This document shows positions 61,901 to 64,000 of a DNA stretch of 64,000 nucleotides, piece by piece. The notes beneath the pieces were generated by a model. That model saw only the letters and a list, made by a program, of their open reading frames with translations. It made no database searches and was not told where the DNA came from. How positions within the stretch are numbered: the first letter of the stretch is position 1; each line of letters begins with the position of its first letter. Both the position numbers and the translations under genes were made by a program. The stretch is from NCBI GenBank assembly GCA_029204225.1, contig CM055110.1:14886290-14950289 (forward strand), in the 5' to 3' direction. This stretch comes from Diphasiastrum complanatum. Taxonomy: Eukaryota; Streptophyta; Lycopodiopsida; Lycopodiales; Lycopodiaceae.

Positions 61901-63141
61901 TTAAGAGTTGAAAATTGAAAATTTAGATCATTTACATGTTACTTTCCTGGCCAAGCCTTTACCTCATATTCTAATTTAGAGACATCCTTGTTGATTATAT
62001 AATAAGTTTAACATCAAAGACCACTACAGGAGGAGAATATTTCTTAATCAGCTTGTAGAGTAACATTTTTGTTGTGAGCATTTAATTGAGTAACATTTGC
62101 AAACTTATTGAATCACAGCTGTTTCTTTCTCTTTTTGCAGCTAGATTTTCATTCCTACAATAAAGAAGATGATGATTATCAAGGGTATGACTACAGCTTG
62201 TTTGGGAAGCTTTCAGCTGTCCGGATTGTGTTTCTATACAGGTTCATTCAAGAGGTGATACCAATTTGGGAAGGCTATCTAAAATTTATTTCTCCTTTGA
62301 ATCTGTTGAATTTCAAATTTATTTGTAATTGCCAATGTTCACTTTATGTGAAGTGCGATTTTGATTACATTGAGCTGCTTCTAATGGAATAATCTTTGAG
62401 CTACTTTTTGAAATTCGATGTTGTCTGATGCTTTGCTGGTTCTTGTGCATACATAGGTGATTGCTTATTTTGGTGCTCTAGCAACACCTCAAGTACAGGA
62501 AGTTATTACAGTGGTTGACAATGTTGGAGGAATTGAGAGGATGATACCACAAGCTGACATGGATGGGGCACCAGCAATTAAATTGAACGTGTCATTAGAC
62601 ACCCCAATAATAATTGTGCCACGCAAATCTTCTAGCAAAGAGTGCGCATCTGTTTTAATATCAAATAAGAAATTATTTTTGAACTGTGTGGCCTGTTTCT
62701 CCTTTTATTCTGCCTGAAGCATCATAGATTTGTGAGGGATTTAGGAGGTTTGAGAAAGATGGTAAGATTCATTGATTAATGTGAAATGTCGAAGATACAG
62801 GTTTATGCAGCTAGATTTGGGGCGACTTGAGGTATATAATATCTTTGAGTGGCATGGAGGTAGAAGAAATGAACCATCTGCAATCCATCTGGATGTCCTT
62901 TCTGTTGAGGTATACAGTGAACAGTTTTTTGCCTAGGAACAGAGGTTTAGATGATTTTGGTACCCAATTTTAACAAGCGATGATTTCTTGTTTGCAGATT
63001 ACAGGAATAAACATGTTTGTTGGAATTGAGGGCAAACTTGGAAAGGCAATGATACAAGAAGCCAGTGGAGTGCATATTAAAGTTTCTCGGCCACTACGAG
63101 ATCTATTCAAACAAATGCCAGAAGTACAAGTTGATGTGCAG
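13098..63141 (+). CDS. VPS13: VPS13-type bridge-like lipid-transfer protein, N-terminal 1515 codons in 32 exons (gene continues past the window)
   Basis: VPS13 proteins are long hydrophobic-groove proteins that move bulk lipids between membranes at organelle contact sites. The joined exons open with MFEAHVLYLLRQYLGEYV and SAEALKISVWKG, the chorein-type N terminus. They continue with VPWNRLGKDPVIVLLDRIF, WLGSLIATIVGNLKIS, NLHIRYEDTVS, HPFCSGITLGKLAAVT, LRLPITVRAGFLG and FYGLSAPEGSL, all in the order of plant VPS13 homologues. The 32 exons sum to 4545 nt, exactly 1515 codons. Each junction is AG at the acceptor and GT (once GC) at the donor with phase preserved, and there is no internal stop. 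Plant homologues exceed 3000 residues, so the VAB and C-terminal regions lie beyond the window. The start is chosen from the perfect GCCACCATG context and the conserved MFEAHV. Three introns are enlarged by transposons, but the exons look intact. Confidence 0.93.
13113..14449 (+). other. VPS13 intron 1
   Basis: Noncoding, GTAAGC to CAG. It contains three degenerate AAACC(C)AAACTTTAAA-type repeats at about 13858-13945. No gene is seen. Confidence 0.75.
14450..14531 (+). CDS. VPS13: VPS13 exon 2
   Basis: Encodes VLYLLRQYLGEYVRGLSAEA and LKISVWK, the core of the chorein N-terminal domain. It ends in phase 1 at donor GTGAGC. Confidence 0.92.
14730..15339. mobile_element. hAT-like non-autonomous element in VPS13 intron 2 (610 bp)
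   Basis: A perfect 8-bp duplication CTACAAGT flanks it (14722-14729 and 15340-15347). The ends are CAGTGTTGCA and, as reverse complement of the right end, CAGAGATGCA (8 of 10 match). Sub-terminal CGATCCGGG words also pair in inverted orientation. No transposase frame is present. It inserted about 200 bp downstream of exon 2. Confidence 0.75.
15348..16528. other. Intron 2 sequence without recognised gene
   Basis: AT-rich noncoding DNA. A ~33-bp block containing TTTTTTTCTAGGTTTTGTTG and TTGGCC is tandemly duplicated at about 16241-16303. Nothing else is recognised. Confidence 0.5.
16529..16692 (+). repeat. Left member of a 164-bp direct repeat flanking a degenerate copia copy
   Basis: Matches 19234-19396 with roughly a dozen differences, from GTTGATTTAGAGTTTGC through ACTGAATCAATCCAT. 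It may be LTR-derived, because the second copy is preceded by a TATA-containing, LTR-like stretch. Confidence 0.75.
16740..18190 (+). pseudogene. Degenerate copia gag-pol fragment in VPS13 intron 2
   Basis: Read on plus: a knuckle-like gag end (about 16880-16950), protease-like WFLDFGATQHMTNH (17060-17100), then VPKLSTNLLLVSR and WHHRLEHLNYASVLN (17250-17500), CHSCIL, and after a gap the pre-RT linker SPRRLTRVSRPPIRY (17980-18030) with EEALSQLNFELWKE. The integrase core and most of RT are missing, and stops and frameshifts are present (for example the TAA at 17235). The canonical D-S/T-G of the protease reads DFGA. Confidence 0.82.
18467..18546. repeat. (GA)40 tract: pyrimidine tail of a minus-strand LINE end
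   Basis: Uninterrupted GA on plus, i.e. (TC)40 on minus. It directly follows the LINE 3' end at 18547-18660. Confidence 0.95.
18547..18660 (-). mobile_element. LINE 3'-end fragment
   Basis: The minus strand reads ATGGACAACGCTCC, then CTTATGTGCCCAAGGGCACC with a perfect 6-bp stem (18576-18589), then AAAGACATTAATATATTCTATTCTATTC and a TC tail. The same order of blocks ends the LINEs at 35545-35642 and 36660-36770. Only the terminal untranslated part is present. Confidence 0.8.
18892..18911. repeat. Poly(G) run
   Basis: About twenty consecutive G on the plus strand, then a G-rich stretch to about 18965. It could form quadruplex structure and is a likely spot for sequence-length error. Confidence 0.85.
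19000..19396 (+). repeat. LTR-like remnant with TATA box and right member of the 164-bp direct repeat
   Basis: A GC-rich block is followed by GGTATAAATAGTTGC at about 19100, then AT-rich sequence with TCAAGCTTTCAAGCTTGAAC. From 19234 to 19396 there is a copy of 16529-16692. The layout resembles a retrotransposon LTR end, but no clean TG...CA boundary was found. Confidence 0.5.
19397..21128. other. Intron 2 sequence without recognised gene
   Basis: Mostly AT-rich. A 102-codon minus-strand frame (20250-20558) has acidic, low-complexity sequence (ITEEKDLLDNEDCSNDCNND) and no family I recognise. It is listed as noise unless homology shows otherwise. Confidence 0.4.
21129..22080 (-). pseudogene. 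Ty3/gypsy chromovirus integrase and chromodomain remnant
   Basis: Read leftward: GLPAGIVRDQGSKFTGGF and HPQMSGQTERV (integrase core, 21867-22079), WEEYPPILEFAYN (21719-21946), the integrase C-terminal SHDQAKRYTD and FLRVPKDSKTLK (21519-21713). After a gap, YQEYLVNWKDCPVDSATWE encodes a chromodomain (about 21235-21345), in a frame different from the longest local frame. Frames are disrupted, so it is an inactive fragment. The chromodomain identifies the chromovirus lineage, different from the gypsy family at 6153-8199. Confidence 0.85.
22081..22999 (+). other. End of VPS13 intron 2
   Basis: AT-rich noncoding sequence running to acceptor GGAACAG. It contains two similar stretches (about 22230-22330 and 22370-22480) sharing CTTTAACTGAA, TTTGCTAGGAGG and GTCCTG words. 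No gene is seen. Confidence 0.6.
23000..23103 (+). CDS. VPS13: VPS13 exon 3
   Basis: Completes SVWKGDVILKDLQLKAEALN and continues ALRLPITVRAGFLGSVTLK. Enters in phase 1 and ends at donor GTATGA. Typical chorein N-domain sequence. Confidence 0.93.
23104..24762 (+). other. VPS13 intron 3
   Basis: Noncoding. It contains the SINE-like element at 23657-23890 and is otherwise AT-rich without recognised features. Confidence 0.75.
23657..23890 (-). mobile_element. tRNA-derived SINE candidate
   Basis: The minus strand starts GACCCAATGGCGTTGGCTCAG. It has an A-box-like TGGCTCAGTTTG (23866-23877) and a B-box-like GGTCCCAAGTTCGAGCC (23824-23840) at the spacing used by RNA polymerase III promoters. It ends in an A-run (the T-run at 23657-23666 on plus). 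No convincing target duplication was found and the 3' boundary is tentative. Confidence 0.6.
24763..24858 (+). CDS. VPS13: VPS13 exon 4
   Basis: Encodes VPWNRLGKDPVIVLLDRIF and ILAEPLQDDLLFS between TGCAG and GTAAGG. Highly characteristic of VPS13 N-termini. Confidence 0.94.
25157..25201 (+). CDS. VPS13: VPS13 exon 5
   Basis: Encodes EDKKTWLDAKRRQIE between TTGCAG and donor GTGCAA. It joins in phase 0 to EAELAMLEA of exon 6. Confidence 0.88.
25608..25664 (+). CDS. VPS13: VPS13 exon 6
   Basis: Encodes EAELAMLEAKDKRSSLKET between CCAG and donor GTATGC. The charged helical linker matches the family position. Confidence 0.9.
25902..26239. mobile_element. hAT-like MITE in VPS13 intron 6 (338 bp)
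   Basis: A perfect 8-bp duplication CCACAGAT flanks it (25894-25901 and 26240-26247). The ends CATAGATACA and CATAGATGCA (right end, reverse complement) match at 9 of 10 positions. Repeated GCGATTCGC/GCGAATCGC words follow inside each end. It has no coding capacity. It starts about 240 bp downstream of exon 6. Confidence 0.8.
26248..27630 (+). other. Remainder of VPS13 intron 6
   Basis: Noncoding and AT-rich, with a C-run at about 27499-27517 inside a C-rich patch. No other recognised feature before acceptor CTGACAG. Confidence 0.7.
27631..27734 (+). CDS. VPS13: VPS13 exon 7
   Basis: Encodes SPETSSWLGSLIATIVGNLK then ISVTNLHIRYEDTV, ending in phase 2 at donor GTACTT. Both motifs are hallmarks of VPS13. 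Confidence 0.94.
28022..28139 (+). CDS. VPS13: VPS13 exon 8
   Basis: Completes the S codon and encodes NPNHPFCSGITLGKLAAVTI then DEKGMETFVTSGALDRLRK. Ends at donor GTGGTT. Confidence 0.93.
28249..28350 (+). CDS. VPS13: VPS13 exon 9
   Basis: Encodes SLQLQHFAVYHDSDTHPW and MLKKSWGEMTPEEWSE between TTGCAG and GTGTGT. Confidence 0.93.
28618..28812 (+). CDS. VPS13: VPS13 exon 10
   Basis: Encodes IFESGVHSAADEVSL through HQYLLQPVGGTMKYHRCG and KASLVLDQVSLTISE. Flanked by GTGCAG and GTACAT. Confidence 0.93.
28945..29105 (+). CDS. VPS13: VPS13 exon 11
   Basis: Encodes AQYRDGLKLLEGVSSYRTRI, RLRPQVSVANGPQLWWLY and ACQAVLQQQSRM plus two bases of a W codon. Donor GTTAGT. Confidence 0.93.
29106..30807 (+). 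other. VPS13 intron 11
   Basis: 1.7 kb of noncoding sequence. I recognise no transposon or RNA gene in it. Confidence 0.65.
30808..30966 (+). CDS. VPS13: VPS13 exon 12
   Basis: Encodes YRLSWEKVSRYCHLRRRYVQ, LYASSLQQGSKIDNPEI and LSLEVILLW. It ends in phase 2 before donor GTCGAA. That donor is weak, but it is the only one that joins L-W-R to LLAHAKVESSK of exon 13. Confidence 0.9.
31144..31239 (+). CDS. VPS13: VPS13 exon 13
   Basis: Encodes LLAHAKVESSKVKEAALARE and VARKSSWWSFG, with donor GTCTGC in phase 2. Confidence 0.9.
31401..31761 (+). CDS. VPS13: VPS13 exon 14
   Basis: 361-nt exon. A variable Ser/Gly-rich start is followed by FTKEEWSKLNELLSYQPG, ALDVTIQHSAASIINSKG and LQFYGLSAPEGSLIE. 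Donor GTAGAC. Confidence 0.92.
32151..32264 (+). CDS. VPS13: VPS13 exon 15
   Basis: Encodes SVSREGREDALLTTFFHNPL and EENLDWKLSLTMSACHVT between TTTGCAG and GTAGAG. Part of the intron just downstream is duplicated 7.5 kb away. Confidence 0.92.
32302..32534 (+). repeat. Left copy of a 233-bp duplication bracketing the intron 15 insertion block
   Basis: Intron sequence starting 38 bp after exon 15. It aligns without gaps to 39778-40010, with about 15 substitutions (roughly 6 percent). Confidence 0.92.
32535..32851. other. Unassigned segment at the left edge of the intron 15 insertion block
   Basis: Noncoding sequence carrying a (TC)15 run at 32731-32760 and a TATATAG word near 32797. It could be part of an LTR or LINE leader, but I cannot assign it. 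Confidence 0.4.
32852..35395 (+). pseudogene. LINE H ORF2 remnant (endonuclease, RT, C-terminal zinc motif)
   Basis: Endonuclease motifs GGVACL, LLAGDFNART (after a stop at about 33097) and YSVVDYFIGSP. At about 33417-33440 the endonuclease end is joined in frame to the RT start (PTSWCTNLLHPI, DNYRTIMISHTMAKLYGS), which removes several hundred bases present in the related copy B. A frameshift lies in the FVDFRKAFDSVP segment near 33755. The segment GVKQGCxLSP is missing between RVLARFRDGDGYI and FALYIDDLERI. YADDVILLSR is intact at about 34015. The C-terminal HFIFRCLTYYEIRGRYHCLY is frameshifted. It cannot make an active RT. Confidence 0.86.
32852..35643 (+). mobile_element. LINE copy H (intron 15): endonuclease-RT, internally deleted
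   Basis: 5'-truncated LINE running from endonuclease to a complete 3' end. The 3' region has the stem-loop GTGCCC-TC-GGGTAC (35594-35607, one G-U pair) and the block GACATTAATAT followed by AATTCT repeats (to about 35642). It is joined directly to another 5'-truncated copy at about 35645. Confidence 0.88.
35645..36769 (+). mobile_element. LINE copy I (intron 15), 5'-truncated in the RT thumb
   Basis: Starts inside the post-RT region (TETWWLDLSRDTW-like) directly after the AATTCT tail of copy H. It encodes MLSRMIRAKPSVPHDIILAE and HQLAIETGRYTDTP (35775-36302), then a zinc-motif region in another frame (EVENEFHFIFHCPVYYEIRG, 36308-36420). It ends with GACATTAATAATAATAATCC and AATTCT/TCTC repeats at 36730-36769. 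Confidence 0.86.
36769..36985 (+). mobile_element. LINE copy J (intron 15), short piece of the endonuclease-RT linker
   Basis: Starts directly after the tail of copy I. With frame changes it reads YATxLY-, PTDTPISISPRP and TFFTPDMVLMAIKRLKTRR, the same linker as 51660-51790 in copy B. It stops at about 36985, where an inverted-repeat element begins. Confidence 0.75.
36986..37075. repeat. Nested perfect inverted repeats (ACCGT-rich foldback)
   Basis: Outer arms GGTTCACCACGGTT (36991-37004) and AACCGTGGTGAACC (37053-37066) are perfect complements. Inner arms AGAACCGTAC (37008-37017) and GTACGGTTCT (37026-37035) are also perfect. It may be one end of a foldback or MITE-type element. The other end was not found. 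Confidence 0.8.
37110..39660 (-). mobile_element. Second gypsy-family fragment (intron 15) with alternating GGCGAAGGTT motifs
   Basis: Minus-strand frame 38016-38216 (QRMDHTIDRLERKTN, AQYDSQ-like, WKGTLATMDS) is homologous to the protease-linker part of the gypsy remnant at 7262-7438 (STMDHTCDRPKKN, HYDSQMD, WNEALATID). Both sides are filled by noncoding sequence rich in GGCGAAGGTT and AACCTTCGCC (about 25 exact or near copies), as at 8450-9130. The fragment is old, with no open frame. Confidence 0.72.
39202..39659. repeat. 229-bp tandem duplication
   Basis: 39202-39430 and 39431-39659 are near-identical, from ATAAAACTAGTTTTTCAGC to CTTGACTTACA, with about ten differences. An earlier relative of the same unit is at about 37340-37470. 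Confidence 0.9.
39778..40010 (+). repeat. Right copy of the 233-bp duplication
   Basis: Ungapped match to 32302-32534 with about 15 substitutions. Together the two copies bracket all transposon sequence of intron 15. Confidence 0.92.
40011..41215 (+). other. Right part of VPS13 intron 15
   Basis: Noncoding sequence up to acceptor TTTTCAG. No recognised element. Confidence 0.6.
41216..41311 (+). CDS. VPS13: VPS13 exon 16
   Basis: Encodes VWRSSFDRFLEFLRTGQALS and PSVALETAAVLQ. Despite the 8.95-kb intron before it, it joins exon 15 (CHVT) in phase 0. Confidence 0.94.
41428..41495 (+). CDS. VPS13: VPS13 exon 17
   Basis: Encodes SKLEEVTRKAQEQLQLVLKQ and QK, ending in phase 2 at donor GTTGAG. 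Confidence 0.93.
41602..41725 (+). CDS. VPS13: VPS13 exon 18
   Basis: Encodes FSVDLDVDAPKLRIPTFTSN and QLVLDLGHFKLHTSP. The D-x-D-APK-R-P motif is conserved in VPS13 proteins. Confidence 0.94.
41830..42078 (+). CDS. VPS13: VPS13 exon 19
   Basis: Encodes DKDPLEDTINMESLYSRLHI, SGSDISAFFVDGGFDW and LDRCGMHVILDQ. Flanked by TTTAG and GTCAGT. Confidence 0.93.
42235..42435 (+). CDS. VPS13: VPS13 exon 20
   Basis: Encodes HPDYPSTRVSIEVPRLSFYF and SPVRYLGLLRLLAAVEKV. The acceptor GGTGCAG at 42234 is preferred over the upstream TAG because it keeps phase 0. Donor GTACTG. Confidence 0.9.
42574..42683 (+). CDS. VPS13: VPS13 exon 21
   Basis: Encodes GIGNTVAEWQPCWASLAGSY and LYILDSEGALSYSRCC, a PH-like region of plant VPS13. 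Ends in phase 2 at GTACTT. Confidence 0.92.
42893..42989 (+). CDS. VPS13: VPS13 exon 22
   Basis: Encodes MNNKQVLEIPSENIGGSDFV and IALCNRGMDLQK. Flanked by GGCAG and GTGTTT. Confidence 0.93.
43466..43564 (+). CDS. VPS13: VPS13 exon 23
   Basis: Encodes AIESSNTIVMQLRNAETKAA and WIKYLTLAIYKAS, the end of the PH-like domain with its conserved Trp helix. Confidence 0.93.
43647..43793 (+). CDS. VPS13: VPS13 exon 24
   Basis: Encodes APVSVSLPTELNVVESINDN and KQLDLFITGSLKELQVFLCG plus T. Donor GTATGT. Confidence 0.92.
43978..44043 (+). CDS. VPS13: VPS13 exon 25, followed by a GC donor
   Basis: Encodes TMANGSLDNEVPILELQASG and GQ. The exon end reads CAG followed by GCAAGT, the consensus of rare GC-AG introns. 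No GT donor nearby keeps the frame into exon 26. Confidence 0.85.
44044..45419 (+). other. VPS13 intron 25 (GC-AG)
   Basis: 1.4 kb of noncoding sequence from GCAAGT to TGGCAG. No recognised element. Confidence 0.7.
45420..45884 (+). CDS. VPS13: VPS13 exon 26
   Basis: 465-nt exon, the longest resolved. It encodes VDYLQRPFDMSMGIRLHALK and VKDRLQGSVSSCQYIACSVL, an acidic Ser-rich variable stretch, then GRMTDFIFEDLEEEALDFVS. Flanked by GGCAG and GTACAA. Confidence 0.93.
45997..46326 (+). CDS. VPS13: VPS13 exon 27
   Basis: Encodes MSINMATLDFFCNRPTVVAL and INFGTDISR, a Ser/Asp-rich linker, then FRLRMALKSARIYLNQEDGS and KFHMDLK. Donor GTAAGT. Confidence 0.93.
46327..47421 (+). other. VPS13 intron 27
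   Basis: 1.1 kb of noncoding sequence. No recognised element. Confidence 0.65.
47422..47553 (+). CDS. VPS13: VPS13 exon 28
   Basis: Encodes VYPGSFSISGTLGNLRVCDM and HHWGWLCDIRDPGCGSLVK between CCGTAG and GTACGT. It has no ATG, so it is easily missed by ORF searches. It is the last exon before the 14.6-kb LINE-filled intron. Confidence 0.93.
47554..48900 (+). other. Left part of VPS13 intron 28, with an unassigned degenerate coding-like stretch
   Basis: Mostly featureless. At about 48230-48470 the plus strand has Lys/Glu-rich coding-like sequence with stops (INPDYNKNHEKFIGHEMADE, AKELLDQELN). I do not recognise the family. It could be a decayed gag or a captured gene piece. Confidence 0.4.
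48930..49076 (+). mobile_element. LINE copy A: 3' tail only
   Basis: The stem-loop ATGCC-TTTT-GGCAT (48973-48986) is followed by GGAAAAGACACAAATAAAG and a (TC)35 tract (49007-49076). Copy B begins at the next base. Confidence 0.85.
49083..50357 (+). CDS. LINE B ORF1 protein (about 424 aa, L1 ORF1p-like)
   Basis: Open from ATG 49083 to TAG 50357. Residues 1-180 are very rich in Ser, Pro, Ala and Thr and probably disordered. Residues about 200-245 form a predicted coiled coil (leucine-spaced FQLLKHELSQLKGIVVSLL, LQSKVASLEQVI). Residues 300-415 resemble the RRM plus C-terminal domain of L1 ORF1 (Transposase_22 type): VHGIPDT, LIIRFTSLESRQDAL, RAKLRGTTIYMDDDLT, RRKAFQAARESGRRVIYRDG. I see no CCHC zinc knuckle, which most plant L1 ORF1 proteins carry. 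The expected role is binding the element RNA as a nucleic-acid chaperone. The frame is intact, unlike ORF2. Confidence 0.78.
   Translation: MAPRGSALAVPRATSALPPRRTTRSPLATISSSPLAETSTSIAGKNTPLAEGSTPLAETDISSPLAEANTIPPTLAVGSEPEADSSLPTDSSLSTDLSSPSLSSDFSDLPLLPIDDVAPPSSSSPLSISSLSSSLSSAVPTSLLSSSSSASSSSPLISHPIALATPTSLLPIPIPQEPTVPPSAVPIPYTPSKSTELFSFWEADQMKADFQLLKHELSQLKGIVVSLLKEKNVLQSKVASLEQVINTKQVAASGSTTTKIKELESKIEQHKDSWAAVLQKGTKPSAPISVISATILEERSREQKAHNIRVHGIPDTQEDAIAEATRFLETTLGHMTDGLDTAWRTIRDAATLIIRFTSLESRQDALQCRAKLRGTTIYMDDDLTYIQVEERRKAFQAARESGRRVIYRDGRVRFLDSAPSRFQR
50358..52583 (+). pseudogene. LINE B ORF2: APE endonuclease and partial RT, frameshifted
   Basis: The endonuclease frame (to 51654) has METHESPERG, GSGGVACLYG, HILLMGDSNTRT, HSVVDYLMGSP and TLSDHSFLSF, the order of APE-type LINE endonucleases. 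The expected LWNCDG start is degenerate. A frame change near 51500-51540 leads to RLIDLLFSSSSGAFWREF, SSWCTSIIHPIHKNGDP and NYRTIMIGHVLAKLYGT. A TGA at 52081 replaces the Arg of GFRPGY. The frame resumes with FVDFRKAFDSVPRSLLIQRL, IGVKQGCSLSPVLFGLYIDE and AILLYADDVVLVSP. The C-terminal half is missing. Confidence 0.87.
52588..52646. repeat. (TC)n tract between LINE copies B and C
   Basis: About 29 uninterrupted TC/CT units. Copy C starts at 52647 inside its ORF1. Confidence 0.95.
52647..52995 (+). pseudogene. LINE C ORF1 C-terminal fragment
   Basis: Open to TAG 52995. Homologous to the last 115 residues of ORF1 B: LIIRFTGIEERQAVLRLRAR, FMDDDLTPMQVAERRK, GKRVIYRDGKARYID. The N-terminus was lost by 5' truncation. 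Confidence 0.85.
53041..56529 (+). pseudogene. LINE C ORF2: endonuclease, RT and C-terminal zinc motif with several breaks
   Basis: Endonuclease: LSLWNCDGIHSS, LTETHESPERG, a stop at 53271, then ILLTGDFNARTGSRQTEF, HSVVDYFMGSPF and TLSDHSYLSLFVG (to about 53870). RT after frame changes: KLMDLLFSSSSGSFWKRF, LIHPIHKGGDPMKADNYRTI, FVDFCKAFDSV (with a frameshift near 54880), IGVKQGCPLSPTLFGLYIDE, AILLYADDVVLLSRTREG and NVAKTKVMVFNTSRSF. A stop follows at about 55354, then an open 381-codon segment (55384-56529). That segment ends with the zinc-type motif CSMCVMHETEDESHFLLRC and a basic tail. It is the most complete ORF2 here, but inactive as it stands. Confidence 0.9.
56817..56888. repeat. (TC)36 tract between LINE copies C and D
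   Basis: Follows the TTTC repeats of the copy C tail. Copy D starts at 56889 inside RT. Confidence 0.96.
56889..58546 (+). pseudogene. LINE D ORF2 C-terminal half
   Basis: Open through FVDFRKAFDSVPRSLLIQRL, IGVKQGCSLSPVLFGLYIDE, AILLYADDVVLVSP and AKTKVMVFNTSRAF to HLVDSRVPRERSGF. A short deletion near 58180 (compare copy E, which retains QLAIETGRFQGTP) shifts the frame there. The zinc-type CQLCSLGEVESEEHFIFRC and an acidic tail then read in the next frame to 58546. All core RT motifs of the palm are present, but the N-terminal part of ORF2 is missing. Confidence 0.88.
58933..58994. repeat. (TC)n tract between LINE copies D and E
   Basis: TTTC repeats followed by TC with a single TG interruption. 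Copy E starts at about 58995 in CCCCCCACAGCC. Confidence 0.95.
58995..60343 (+). mobile_element. LINE copy E: 5'-truncated after RT, complete 3' end
   Basis: Very close to the matching part of copy D (57612-58920) from the post-RT region to the tail. Its open segment (59172-60128) encodes HQLAIETGRFQGTPREERIC and the zinc motif CQLCSLEEVESEEHFIFRC intact. Its stem-loop ATGCC-TTTT-GGCAT is at 60287-60300, followed by GACATTAATAAAGC and a TC tract (60323-60343). Confidence 0.9.
60344..60602 (+). mobile_element. LINE copy F: 3' UTR and tail of a related subfamily
   Basis: Noncoding. It carries two similar CCTCTCCTYYGTGAGAGAT blocks (about 60380 and 60422), the stem-loop-like ACGCC-TTTT-GGCAT (60541-60554), GATGTTAATAATGC and TTTC/TC repeats to 60602. 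Confidence 0.8.
60603..61000 (+). pseudogene. LINE copy G: ORF1 RRM fragment
   Basis: Directly after the tail of copy F. Encodes DNSTLIICFKSKEDRRKVLR and LKAYLKGTHIF, then in another frame DDDLTYISVEE, a stop, RKAFQEAKASGRIAIYRDGQ. This is homologous to the end of ORF1 B. It stops at about 61000 without endonuclease or RT. Confidence 0.8.
61001..62140 (+). other. Right end of VPS13 intron 28
   Basis: Noncoding. A TTTATATAGGAGGGACC word at about 61262, with CTCTCC-rich sequence before it, could be a decayed LTR on either strand, but no boundary is visible. It runs to acceptor TTTTTGCAG. Confidence 0.5.
62141..62254 (+). CDS. VPS13: VPS13 exon 29
   Basis: Encodes LDFHSYNKEDDDYQGYDYSL and FGKLSAVRIVFLYRFIQE, a highly conserved plant VPS13 block. 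Joins exon 28 in phase 0 across the LINE-filled intron. Confidence 0.95.
62457..62641 (+). CDS. VPS13: VPS13 exon 30
   Basis: Encodes VIAYFGALATPQVQEVITVV and KLNVSLDTPIIIVPRKSSSK, ending in phase 2 at donor GTGCGC. Confidence 0.93.
62801..62909 (+). CDS. VPS13: VPS13 exon 31
   Basis: Encodes FMQLDLGRLEVYNIFEWHGG and AIHLDVLSVE between ATACAG and GTATAC. Confidence 0.93.
62998..63141 (+). CDS. VPS13: VPS13 exon 32 (last in window)
   Basis: Encodes ITGINMFVGIEGKLGKAMIQ and RPLRDLFKQMPEVQVDVQ between TTTGCAG and GTGCGT. The gene continues beyond the window. Confidence 0.93.
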
Positions 63142-64000
63142 GTGCGTTTCAAGCACAGTCCATATTGTTTAAGCGCTTATGTTTAGAGATGATATATTTC
63201 CTCTAGGTTCTAATTTGATTGATTCTTTTAAATAGAAAAGCAGGCTTTAAGGTGCTGTGGTGTCGAATCCTGACAATCAAAGGCTTCCTTTGTGACAATG
63301 CTTGAGGGAATAGGGGATGTTGAGTTTTCTATGATGATCTAGGCTTTAGTCACTAAATCTTGACTTTGCTGCAAGTGGAATCTTTTGACACAATCCAATT
63401 TATTGGAAGAGCAGTTATATAATAAATTTGAGAATTTGATGAGTAATATTGTGAATAGGATGCCCCAAGTGACTCATGGGATCAATTGTTGTTGAATGTC
63501 TTTAATGATGGTGGTGAGATGTTAAGATTGTTAAATTTAGCCTAGGAAAACAGGAACAAATTGATCCTAGTCCTGGTGGTGGGGCCTAAAAGTGTGATGT
63601 AATTAAATCTAGAAGCTTAGCTGTTGAAATGAAAATTTTGAATTCAAGTGACCAAGCCAAGGGATGAAGAGCCTCTGGCTCTGAGAACAAATGATTTTTC
63701 ATCAGGGAGACTTAAAGAGGTTCAGCATTTGACATCAGTAAGTGTCCTTGGATGTGAGTAGAAGATGCTGAACAACCTATCATTGAGACACAACTAACAA
63801 GATGGCAAGTTACATCCTTGTTACTTTTGATAGGACTTTTGATTTAAATTTAGCTAAAGCTTTGGTACAATAAAGAAAGGCATGTAAGAAAAGGTACAAA
63901 GCCTTGACCGCGTATCTTGCACTTTGAAGTTGGTCATTGAAGTTAGAAGGGTGAATATGGAAGCTATGAGTGAAATTCATCCAATTACCAATTGTCTAAT
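63142..64000 (+). other. VPS13 intron 32, open at the window end
   Basis: AT-rich noncoding sequence with no further VPS13-like exon recognised before the edge. Confidence 0.7.

Overview
This is nuclear DNA from a land plant. The evidence is one very large intron-rich gene with plant-type exons, Ty1/copia and Ty3/gypsy retrotransposons, hAT-like miniature elements, a tRNA-derived SINE candidate, many CT/GA microsatellites, and no operon-like or bacterial signal. I cannot name the species. The LINEs here do not look like ordinary angiosperm L1s, and the long introns would fit a fern, lycophyte, gymnosperm or early-diverging seed plant, but that is only a guess.

Layout. Positions 1-9840 are nested retrotransposon sequence on the minus strand. 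A copia element (14-6152, LTRs, PBS, PPT and a near-match 5-bp target duplication all visible) sits inside the reverse transcriptase of an older gypsy-like element (6153 to about 9165, with its other half beginning at 1-13). Fragments of an inverted copia LTR and a copia integrase follow. Positions 9841-13097 are intergenic: microsatellites, a hAT-like MITE, ACGT-core motifs, a tandem repeat, and a leader made of three ~115-bp repeats ending at an ideal start codon.

From 13098 to beyond the right edge lies a VPS13-type bridge-like lipid-transfer protein gene on the plus strand. I resolved 32 consecutive exons (4545 nt, 1515 codons). Every junction keeps the reading frame and no exon contains a stop. 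The gene is open at the 3' end, so only the N-terminal part of the protein is here (chorein-type N terminus and following groove repeats). Exons total about 4.5 kb of a 50-kb span. The rest is intron, swollen by transposons in intron 2 (8.5 kb), intron 15 (9.0 kb) and intron 28 (14.6 kb).

The most unusual structure is in introns 15 and 28: chains of LINEs, all in the same orientation, joined head to tail. In intron 28 almost every copy ends in a conserved small stem-loop, then a GACATTAATAA-like block, then TTTC/TC repeats instead of poly(A). The next, 5'-truncated copy starts directly at the end of that pyrimidine tract. Intron 15 has a shorter chain of a related subfamily with AATTCT-type tails. 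This is what a LINE that primes on its own microsatellite tail would leave, comparable to the Zepp LINE clusters of Chlorella. The best ORF1 has a coiled coil and RRM-like layout without a zinc knuckle. ORF2 has APE-type endonuclease and reverse transcriptase motifs (FVDFRKAFDSVP, YADD) and a C-terminal C-x2-C-x9-H-x4-C motif. All ORF2 copies are broken.

Other structures include three different hAT-like MITEs with 8-bp target duplications, a 233-bp direct duplication bracketing the 7.2-kb insertion block of intron 15, and a dense array of the 10-mer GGCGAAGGTT in alternating orientation inside gypsy-derived DNA.
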